A stretch of 64,000 nucleotides of DNA from Rubricella aquisinus (GTDB lineage Bacteria > Pseudomonadota > Alphaproteobacteria > Rhodobacterales > Rhodobacteraceae). The notes under the pieces were generated by a model. It saw only the letters and a program-made list of their open reading frames with translations. It did no database searches and was not told where the DNA came from. Each line of letters begins with the position of its first letter. The first letter of the stretch is position 1. The translations under genes were made by a program, and so were the position numbers. Below, in pieces: positions 57,907 to 64,000 of this stretch. The stretch is from positions 62,001 through 126,000 of the forward strand of contig NZ_JACIJS010000004.1 of the NCBI RefSeq assembly GCF_014199445.1, given 5' to 3'.

Positions 57907-57971
57907 TGAATTTTGATCCTGATCTCTATGCGCGATTGCGTCCGCATGGGCGACTGGCTAGAAGTGTCAAC

Positions 57972-58907
57972 ATGACTGTACACTTTTATCACCCCGACCG
58001 ACCCCTTCGCATTGGTACGCGTGGCTCTCCGCTTGCCCTTGCGCAAGCCTATGAAACGCGCCAGCGCCTGATGGATGCGCATGATCTACCAGAGGCCGCG
58101 TTTGAGGTCCATGTCATCCAGACGACCGGGGACGCGGTGCAGGATCGCCCGTTGTCAGAGATTGGCGGCAAAGGGCTCTTCACGAAAGAGATCGAGGCCG
58201 CGATGCTCGACGGGCGGATCGACCTTGCCGTACATTCCACAAAGGACGTGGCGACGGTGCTGCCTGACGGGCTGGTTCTGTCGACCTATCTGCCGCGCGA
58301 GGACGTGACGGACAGTTTCATCTCCCGCAAATATGCGCGGATCGAGGATTTGCCGGAGGGGGCTGTGGTCGGCTCGTCCTCCATCCGGCGGCGGGCGCAA
58401 TTGGCGCGGCTGCGGCCCGATCTGTCTTTCGTCGAGTTTCGCGGAAATGTGCAGACCCGGCTGAAAAAGCTCGATGCAGGTGTGGCGGAGGCAACCTTTC
58501 TGGCGAGCGCGGGGCTGCGTCGGCTTGGAACGCCCGAATTGGTGAACGAAGTGCCGGTGGACGTGATGTTGCCCGCCGTGGCGCAGGGTGCCATTTCCAT
58601 TGAGCAGCGCGCCGATGATGAGGGTGTGAGCCAGATGCTCGCCCCGCTCAACGATCCTGAGACGGAATTGCGGGTTCGGGTGGAGCGGGCGTTCTTGCAG
58701 GAATTGGACGGCTCGTGCCGCACGCCGTTAGGCGGCCTTGCACTGATCGACGGGGATCAGGTGGTGCTTCACGGCGAAATTTTGCGGCCCGATGGGGCCG
58801 AGGCGCATAAAGACCAATGGTCCGGCTCACGCGCCGATGCGATCGAGATGGGACATGCTGCCGGGCGGGAGATGAAACAGCGCGGCGGCGCGGGGTTCTT
58901 TGCCTGA
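57972..58907 (+). CDS. hemC: Hydroxymethylbilane synthase (porphobilinogen deaminase)
   Basis: This 311-residue enzyme polymerises four porphobilinogens. The N-terminal segment RIGTRGSPLALAQA, GGKGLFTKEIE, AVHSTKDVA and SSIRRRAQL carry substrate-binding residues. The dipyrromethane-cofactor Cys is in ELDGSCRTPLGG (about residue 250). I use the ATG at 57972; a frame opening 66 bases upstream lacks family similarity. It starts the hemC-hemD-Mic60-hemY operon. Confidence 0.97.
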   Translation: MTVHFYHPDRPLRIGTRGSPLALAQAYETRQRLMDAHDLPEAAFEVHVIQTTGDAVQDRPLSEIGGKGLFTKEIEAAMLDGRIDLAVHSTKDVATVLPDGLVLSTYLPREDVTDSFISRKYARIEDLPEGAVVGSSSIRRRAQLARLRPDLSFVEFRGNVQTRLKKLDAGVAEATFLASAGLRRLGTPELVNEVPVDVMLPAVAQGAISIEQRADDEGVSQMLAPLNDPETELRVRVERAFLQELDGSCRTPLGGLALIDGDQVVLHGEILRPDGAEAHKDQWSGSRADAIEMGHAAGREMKQRGGAGFFA

Positions 58908-59610
58908 GCGGGTGCTCATCACACGACCCCAGCCCGCGGCGGACCTGTTCGCGGCGACCTTGCCTGACACGATCGTTCCGGTCATTGCCCCACTGACACG
59001 GATTGAGGGCGCCGGCCTGCCCGCTTTGCCCGATAATATCGACGCGGTGATCTTCACCTCCCAGAACGGGGTGCGGTTTGCGCCCGAGGGGCAGGGCCTC
59101 AGAGCCTATTGCGTGGGAGACCGGACAGCGGCGGCGGCGCAGGCGCGCGGCTATGCGGCCCAATCCGCGGCAGGCAGTGTCGATGATCTGATCGCGATGA
59201 TCGGCGCGGATCATGCGCAAACCCTCGTCCATCTGCGGGGGGCGCACAGCACGGGGAATGTCGCGGGCACCTTGCGCAACATGGGGCACGACCTGCGGGA
59301 TGAGGTTGTCTATCGCGCCGTGGCGCACCCATTGCCGGACGCGGTGGTAACAGCTCTGGCGCGCGGTGAGATCGGATATGTCATGCTTTTCTCCCCCCGT
59401 GCGGCGACCCTTTTTGCCGATGAAATCCGCCCCGATTGGCCGCTAGAGCGGCTATGTGCCATTGCGATCAGTCCTGCCGCTGCCGATCCGCTGCGCGGTC
59501 GCGGCTTCGGCGAAATTCGGCTTGCGGATGCACCAAATGCCGCCGCGATGCGTGCGGCACTCGGCCCCGCTTTTGCGTCTGCGCTTGAGAGGGGTGAACC
59601 CTTACCCTAG
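58900..59610 (+). CDS. hemD: Uroporphyrinogen-III synthase
   Basis: This 236-residue enzyme cyclises and inverts ring D of hydroxymethylbilane. Sequence conservation in this family is low, but VLITRPQPAADLFAATL at the N-terminus, FTSQNGVRF, and the C-terminal LFSPRAA segment fit. The probable start is TTG overlapping the end of hemC by eight bases. The GTG 12 bases further in is an alternative. Position between hemC and the Mic60-like gene supports the call. Confidence 0.88.
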   Translation: MPERVLITRPQPAADLFAATLPDTIVPVIAPLTRIEGAGLPALPDNIDAVIFTSQNGVRFAPEGQGLRAYCVGDRTAAAAQARGYAAQSAAGSVDDLIAMIGADHAQTLVHLRGAHSTGNVAGTLRNMGHDLRDEVVYRAVAHPLPDAVVTALARGEIGYVMLFSPRAATLFADEIRPDWPLERLCAIAISPAAADPLRGRGFGEIRLADAPNAAAMRAALGPAFASALERGEPLP

Positions 59611-59661
59611 TCTATGCGTTAGCAAAGCGACCGTCCCCCAACTTGCAAAAGAGCGTTTTCA

Positions 59662-61326
59662 ATGTCCGATCCGAAAAAACCCGAAGATGACGAGGCCGAC
59701 CTGACCCCACAGGAGGAGGTGACGCCCGAGGGGGAGGATCAGCACAATCTGGAGGACGAAACGCCGGGCGAGGATGCTGCCGCACAGCCCGAGGACGTGT
59801 CACCTGACGACATCGTTGATCCCTTCGCCCCGCGCAGCGATATCGCGGTGGCATCGGACGACACTCAGCCGGATGACACAGCGGCGGAAGATGTGGATGA
59901 CGGCACCGACCCGGACCAACCGCTTGAGACCGCTTATGACGATGTGTCGGGCGATGAGACGCCACAGGACGAGCCGGAAAACACGCTAACCGACGCGGAA
60001 CATGACGAAAAAGCCGAAGAGGCCGCGTCTGGATTTGACCCTGCGGTTGTTGCGGCCGGGGCCATGGCCGGGGTCGCGATCACGGATCGGCAGGACGCCG
60101 AAGAAGTGCTGGAGGAGGTCCGCGAGGAGCCGCATCACGACGAATATGACGACCATCATGAGGAGCATGAGCGGCGGTCCTTCGCGGCGCAAGTCCTGAC
60201 GTTTATCGTCGTGTTCCTCGCCGGTGGTGCCTTCTTTATCTGGGCCGCGCCACAGGTCGCTCCGCGCTTGCCGCAGGGCATGGCGCCTGTTGCCGCGTGG
60301 CTCACGCCGGGTGCGGCGGAGATGGAGGAGCGCATCGCCCAACTCGAAATTCGTATCACAAATGAAATGGAATCGATTGAGCCGGGCCTTTCGGCGGACG
60401 CGGTGGATGCGCGCATTTCCGCGGCCCTCTCCGATGGTCTGGAGCAGTTGCGCGCCGATCTGACCGCGCAGATCGGGCAAATGTCGGATCAGGTGGCCGC
60501 AGCCGATTCCGGGGAGATCGAGGCGCGCCTTGCCACGCTCGAAACCCAGGCAAGCGGGCTGTTTGGGGAGTTGAATTCCCTGCGAACGGACCTCACCGGG
60601 TTGGAAAGCACCGCAGCCGAATTGCCGGAGGAAACGGCGGAGCAGGTTGCAGCATTTGACGCCGCGATGACCGCACAGGTCGCTGGATTGCGGGCGGAGT
60701 TGGAAGCGCTTGCCGGGCGGCAGGGCAACATGAGCCAGCGCATTGACGAGGTTGCCGCAAGCGCTGCCCGCCAGATCGCGGAGGCCGAAGCCCAAATCGC
60801 GGAGGCCGAGGCCGCAGCAGAGGCGCAAGTCGCCGATGCCGCTGTCGTGGCCGAACTCAACGCAGTATCTGCCGCCCTCGCCGCAGGAGAGGCGTACAGC
60901 GCGCCGCTTGATGCGCTGTCGGCGCAGGCGGAGGTGCCAGATGGCCTTGCCCGGTCCGCCGGGGCTGGGGTTGCACGGCTTGCCGGGTTGCAGGCACAGT
61001 TTGGCGATCTGGCCCATGAGGCGATCCGCCAGTCGATCATCGCGACCGCGGGCGATTCGCCCTTCGCCCGGGCGCGGGCTGAATTGCGCGCGCGCACCGT
61101 CGGCCGGTCCTTGGTGGAGATTGAGGGTGCCACGCCCGACGCGATCCTGTCCCGGATGGAAGCACGCCTGAACGAAGGCGACCTTGATGCGGTCCTGACC
61201 GAGGCTGACGCCTTGCCCGAAGTCGCACGCGGCGTGATGGAAGATTGGCTTGTCGCCGTGGCCGCGCGGCGCGATGCGCTTGCCGGGTTCGGGGCGCTTG
61301 CCGCCGAGCTTGGCTCAGAAAACTAA
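59662..61326 (+). CDS. Alphaproteobacterial Mic60/mitofilin-like inner membrane protein
   Basis: This 554-residue protein has a strongly acidic, Pro/Asp/Glu-rich cytoplasmic N-terminus (residues 1-170) and one transmembrane helix (about 174-196, AQVLTFIVVFLAGGAFFIWAA). A long Ala/Glu-rich coiled coil (about 215-400) and a conserved-looking C-terminal helical domain (LAHEAIRQSIIATAGDSPFARARAELRARTVG) follow. This is the layout of mitofilin/Mic60, whose alphaproteobacterial relatives are encoded next to hem genes and deform membranes. Here it lies between hemD and hemY. Assignment rests on architecture, synteny and the C-terminal segment. Confidence 0.82.
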   Translation: MSDPKKPEDDEADLTPQEEVTPEGEDQHNLEDETPGEDAAAQPEDVSPDDIVDPFAPRSDIAVASDDTQPDDTAAEDVDDGTDPDQPLETAYDDVSGDETPQDEPENTLTDAEHDEKAEEAASGFDPAVVAAGAMAGVAITDRQDAEEVLEEVREEPHHDEYDDHHEEHERRSFAAQVLTFIVVFLAGGAFFIWAAPQVAPRLPQGMAPVAAWLTPGAAEMEERIAQLEIRITNEMESIEPGLSADAVDARISAALSDGLEQLRADLTAQIGQMSDQVAAADSGEIEARLATLETQASGLFGELNSLRTDLTGLESTAAELPEETAEQVAAFDAAMTAQVAGLRAELEALAGRQGNMSQRIDEVAASAARQIAEAEAQIAEAEAAAEAQVADAAVVAELNAVSAALAAGEAYSAPLDALSAQAEVPDGLARSAGAGVARLAGLQAQFGDLAHEAIRQSIIATAGDSPFARARAELRARTVGRSLVEIEGATPDAILSRMEARLNEGDLDAVLTEADALPEVARGVMEDWLVAVAARRDALAGFGALAAELGSEN

Positions 61327-61344
61327 GTGTGAGGACGCAGTAAT

Positions 61345-62820
61345 ATGCTTTGGACTTTACTGAAAATTGTCATCTTCCTCGCGCTTGTCACGGCGGGTGC
61401 CTATGCCGTTTTGTTCATCATGGACAATGGCGGGGGGCTGTCCGTCAGCTTTGCCGGACGCGAATTTGCCTTCACCCCGGTGGAGGTGCTGATCCTTCTT
61501 GTGGTGCTGTTGCTGGTGTTTTGGCTGGCGTTGAAAGCGGCGGGATTGCTGGTTGCGACCTTGAAATTCCTCACCGGAGACGAAACCGCGATTTCCCGCT
61601 TTTTCGATCGCTCGCGCGAACGGCGCGGGTTTGCGGCCCTGACCGAAGGGATGATGGCGCTGGCGTCGGGCGACGGAAAGAACGCCATGACCAAGGCGCG
61701 CAAGGCCGAAAAACTGCTGGACCGCCCAGAATTGACCCGCCTGATCAACGCGCAGGCAGCGGAAATGGCCGGAAAACCGGATGAAGCGGAGACGTACTAT
61801 AAACGCATGTTGGAAGACCCACGCACCCGGTTCGTGGGTGTGCATGGCCTGATGCGCCAGCGTTTGGCCACGGGGGACACGGAAACCGCCCTGAAATTGG
61901 CAGAAAAAGCGTTCGCGCTGAAGCCCAAGCATGATGGCCTTCTCGATAGTCTTTTCGCCCTGCAAACCGCGCAAAAAGATTGGGCTGGCGCGCGCATAAC
62001 CCTTGGCGCCAAGGCGAAATCGCCCGACATGACCCGCGATGTGGCCATGCGCCGGGATGCTGTCCTGTCCTATGCCGATGCCGAAGCCGCGCTGGAACGG
62101 GGAGAGACCGAAGCCGCCAAAACCGCTGGTTTGGAGGCAAACAGGCTTGCGCCCGAACTGATACCGGCCGCCGCCCTTGCCGCGCGCTTGCATATCCAAG
62201 CAGGCTCGCCTCGTGCGGCCAATCGGACGATCACGAAAGCATGGAAAACCGCGCCGCATCCTGCTCTCGCCGCGGCCTTCGCCGCGATCCATGCCGACGA
62301 GACGCCGGATCAGCGGCGCAAGCGGTTTGACGCGCTGTTGACGGTGCATCCCGACCATCCGGAGACGAAGATGCTCGCCGCTGAACTGGCGCTCGCGGCT
62401 GAGGATTTCCCGGCGGCGCGCAAGGCGATTGGATCCTTGCCAGAGACGGACCCGTCGATCCGCTCCATCGCGATCATGGCGGCTATCGAGCGGGGGCAGG
62501 GGGCCGACGATTCGGTGGTGCGGGGCTGGCTTGCCCGTGCGCTGACCGCGCCACGCGGCCCGCAATGGACCTGCACCAATTGTGGCCATGTCCATTCCGA
62601 TTGGGTGCCGACCTGCGAGAATTGCGACGCGTTCGACACGCTCGACTGGATCGACCAGCCCGCCCCGGCGGACAGCACCTCTGGCGCGGCGGCGATGCTG
62701 CCTCTGATCGTCGGAATGCTGGAGGATTCGTCGAAACAGCCCGACCCCAGCCCGGATGTGGACGACGCGGACGTGACCGAAGACAGCACACCGACAGAGG
62801 AAACGGAAAAACAGCCCTGA
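61345..62820 (+). CDS. hemY: HemY-type TPR membrane protein with C-terminal zinc ribbon
   Basis: The product has 491 residues. Two N-terminal transmembrane helices (about 5-28 and 46-70) and the HemY_N segment RERRGFAALTEGMMALASGDGKNAMTKARKAEKLL open it. Tetratricopeptide-like helices follow to ~390. A four-Cys zinc-ribbon-like motif, CTNC-x14-CENC (about 409-426), and an acidic tail complete it. HemY of proteobacteria is tied to late haem synthesis but has no proven enzyme activity. The terminal ribbon recalls LapB/YciM. It ends the hem operon. Confidence 0.88.
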   Translation: MLWTLLKIVIFLALVTAGAYAVLFIMDNGGGLSVSFAGREFAFTPVEVLILLVVLLLVFWLALKAAGLLVATLKFLTGDETAISRFFDRSRERRGFAALTEGMMALASGDGKNAMTKARKAEKLLDRPELTRLINAQAAEMAGKPDEAETYYKRMLEDPRTRFVGVHGLMRQRLATGDTETALKLAEKAFALKPKHDGLLDSLFALQTAQKDWAGARITLGAKAKSPDMTRDVAMRRDAVLSYADAEAALERGETEAAKTAGLEANRLAPELIPAAALAARLHIQAGSPRAANRTITKAWKTAPHPALAAAFAAIHADETPDQRRKRFDALLTVHPDHPETKMLAAELALAAEDFPAARKAIGSLPETDPSIRSIAIMAAIERGQGADDSVVRGWLARALTAPRGPQWTCTNCGHVHSDWVPTCENCDAFDTLDWIDQPAPADSTSGAAAMLPLIVGMLEDSSKQPDPSPDVDDADVTEDSTPTEETEKQP

Positions 62821-62841
62821 TCGCGCTTGCACCGCGATCAG
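62817..62841 (+). terminator. Hairpin at the end of the hem operon
   Basis: CTGATCGCG (62817-62825) pairs perfectly with CGCGATCAG (62833-62841) around a seven-base loop and overlaps the hemY stop codon. It is followed by AAGCAAATTAAAG rather than a T run, and 23 bases later by tRNA-Thr. Confidence 0.5.
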
Positions 62842-62864
62842 AAGCAAATTAAAGACAGCCCGTC

Positions 62865-62940
62865 GCCGCTGTAGCTCAGCTGGTAGAGCACGTCATTCGT
62901 AATGATGGGGTCGGGGGTTCGAGTCCCTTCAGCGGCACCA
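62865..62940 (+). tRNA. tRNA-Thr (anticodon CGT)
   Basis: This 76-nt cloverleaf has the acceptor GCCGCTG/CAGCGGC, the anticodon loop TTCGTAA with CGT, the T loop TTCGAGT, discriminator A and an encoded CCA. The T stem has two adjacent G-U pairs at its base. It decodes ACG. Confidence 0.96.
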
Positions 62941-63063
62941 CAGGCATCCGATAGGGCGGTTACTGGACCGTAAGATTGGGGCCAATTCGGCCAAAAACGC
63001 GCAATGGTGTCGGTTCGGCCGTGAAGGCTGATTTGTACCGTGTGCGCGCCCGATGGGCCTGTT

Positions 63064-63669
63064 CTATTCCGGTGGAAACCGCTCGAACCCTGAGATCACC
63101 ATTTCCGACAGAAACCGCCGTGCGACCTCTGGCTCGATCGCGACGATGGTCGGGCGGCAGGCGAGGGATACCAGCCCATGAACCGAGGCCCAGAGCATCA
63201 GAAAAAACTGGCGGTGCGTGTCTGATTTCGGATTGCCCTCACCCACCGTGATCAGCATGTCCAACAGGCCCATCTGATACGCCCGCGCGCGCTCATCAAG
63301 CGTCAGGTTCGGGCGAAACTCGAACAGGAGCCACCAGCGCATCGGGTTCTCCAGCGCAAAGCCGAGATAGGCCTCTCCGATCGCGATGACCTTTTGCAGC
63401 CGGTCGCCCCCCGGTGCCTCCGCCGCGGTGCGCAACACGTCGGACATCAGCCGCGCGGATTTCGAGATTACGGCACTGACCACCGCATCAAGATCGCCAA
63501 ACGCATTGTAGAGCGATCCGACGGAGATGCCGATCTCCCGCGCCAAGCGGCGGGCGCTCAGCGCCTCTACCCCCTCATCCAGAACGATCCGTTCCGCGAC
63601 CGGGATGGCGCGGTCGCGGATATCGCTGAGGTTACGCTCCCGTTTGGAAAGCTGTTTCGGCGTGGTCAT
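63064..63669 (-). CDS. TetR family transcriptional regulator
   Basis: This 201-residue protein has an N-terminal TetR helix-turn-helix (about residues 20-62; LSARRLAREIGISVGSLYNAFGDLDAVV). An all-helical ligand-binding domain follows, containing a WHG/TetR_C_33-type segment. The inducer is unknown. ATG at 63669 is the only ATG giving the usual N-terminal arm. It lies inside a perfect inverted repeat, with no visible ribosome binding site. A TTG at 63705 is a weaker alternative. The upstream gene on the same strand ends 39 bases away. Confidence 0.88.
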   Translation of the reverse strand: MTTPKQLSKRERNLSDIRDRAIPVAERIVLDEGVEALSARRLAREIGISVGSLYNAFGDLDAVVSAVISKSARLMSDVLRTAAEAPGGDRLQKVIAIGEAYLGFALENPMRWWLLFEFRPNLTLDERARAYQMGLLDMLITVGEGNPKSDTHRQFFLMLWASVHGLVSLACRPTIVAIEPEVARRFLSEMVISGFERFPPE

Positions 63670-63694
63670 AGGCCGCTTGTTGAAGCGGCCTATG
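63667..63694 (-). promoter_or_regulatory. Perfect inverted repeat spanning the tetR start codon
   Basis: On the minus strand, CATAGGCCGCTT and AAGCGGCCTATG (12 bp each) flank CAAC. The last three bases of the right arm are the ATG of the TetR gene. It may be the operator for autorepression, an RNA hairpin that hides the start codon, or the transcript end of the upstream gene. No T run follows. Confidence 0.65.
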
Positions 63695-63708
63695 GTGCAA
63701 GTCAAGGA

Positions 63709-64000
63709 TTACCCACCCAACTGACCGTCGGGATGCAGGCTATAGACGACGCTGCTGAGTGCGTTGTCCTCCATGAACCGGGCGATGGAGCGAAAGGTCG
63801 CCGTCTCGATCCGGTCATCATGATCGGAGGTGGTGAAGGCCGCTGACATGGCGGGCGCAAAGAGCCGCTTCATCCCGCCGATCTGCACATGCTGCGGATC
63901 GAAATAGGCCGCGACATTCGCCTTGATCTGCGGAATATCGTCAGTCTGATAGACCCCGGCCATGATCACATCGAGCGTGTGCTCGGTGCAGTTCTGATAG
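63709..64000 (-). CDS. C-terminal part of an unidentified protein (truncated by window edge)
   Basis: The frame is open to the right edge, so only the last ~96 residues are visible. The edge-proximal segment reads YQNCTEHTLDVIMAGVYQTDD, followed by IPQIKANVAAYFDPQHVQIGG, a segment with SAAFTTSDH, and ETATFRSIARFMEDN. It is probably soluble or exported. The pattern brings DUF2145-type proteins to mind, but I cannot confirm this from the fragment. It is on the same strand as, and 39 bases upstream of, the TetR gene, so the regulator may control it. Confidence 0.6.
   Translation of the reverse strand, partial: YQNCTEHTLDVIMAGVYQTDDIPQIKANVAAYFDPQHVQIGGMKRLFAPAMSAAFTTSDHDDRIETATFRSIARFMEDNALSSVVYSLHPDGQLGG

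Overview
The window reads as chromosomal DNA of a marine-type alphaproteobacterium, most likely Rhodobacterales (Roseobacter/Rhodobacter relatives). The reasons are high GC with strong G/C third-position bias, and gene neighbourhoods typical of that order: helicase - S4 protein - fdxA - carD; pcm - tolC - PopZ-like gene - valS; hemC - hemD - Mic60-like gene - hemY; mutM next to ubiE/ubiB close to dnaA. No rRNA operon, phage, complete insertion sequence, integrase or CRISPR array was seen. Nearly everything is housekeeping, densely packed, with many ATGA/GTGA-type overlaps and several convergent gene pairs whose 3' ends overlap.

Layout. 1-4.4 kb: 3' end of a helicase, an S4 RNA-binding protein, 7Fe ferredoxin FdxA, the transcription factor CarD with a strong bidirectional terminator, then divergent cobS/cobT (lower-ligand end of cobalamin synthesis). 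4.4-5.6 kb: a structured non-coding repeat, a protein phosphatase and tRNA-Cys. 5.7-13.2 kb: isoaspartyl methyltransferase-like protein, TolC, a PopZ-like polar scaffold candidate, ValRS and a PLP aminotransferase. 13.2-21.4 kb: lysine/diaminopimelate and wall genes (dapE, dapD, mepA) interleaved with an isochorismatase-like hydrolase, an aldo/keto reductase, a phytase-like esterase, a UMF1-type MFS transporter and a thioesterase. 21.5-30.5 kb: yggT, a small flavin-binding-fold protein, a glyoxalase-fold protein, a rhodanese-chrA pair, exported MsrA, argG, a membrane dihaem cytochrome c, succinate-semialdehyde dehydrogenase, an SDHAF4-type assembly factor and htpX. 30.5-42.5 kb: rsmB, heparinase-like protein, purH, a second copy of the repeat, lspA with a DUF3035 lipoprotein, glmM, a redoxin divergent from an AraC regulator, a D-lyxose isomerase, tRNA-Arg and an M48/LysM lipoprotein protease. 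42.5-54.6 kb: ubiB-ubiE, mutM, an enoyl-CoA hydratase, rpsT, dnaA, dnaN, recF, gyrB, asparaginase. 54.6-64 kb: ugd, gpsA-tsaD, the hemC-hemD-Mic60-hemY operon, tRNA-Thr, a TetR regulator and a truncated gene at the right edge.

The most notable unexplained structure is a pair of intergenic elements of about 313 bp, about 94% identical by eye. Both sit in the same orientation directly after a stop codon (after cobT and after purH), and each carries several perfect or near-perfect hairpins. Both end in a short G-poor motif that also occurs alone after dnaA, inverted between valS and the aminotransferase, and as a second variant after rsmB and after the gene downstream of dapD. Other points of interest are the PopZ-like protein with an acidic linker of at least 13 short repeats, the Mic60-like coiled-coil protein in the haem operon, the C-terminal zinc ribbon on HemY, a perfect 12-bp inverted repeat that buries the TetR start codon, and a dnaA leader without recognisable DnaA boxes.
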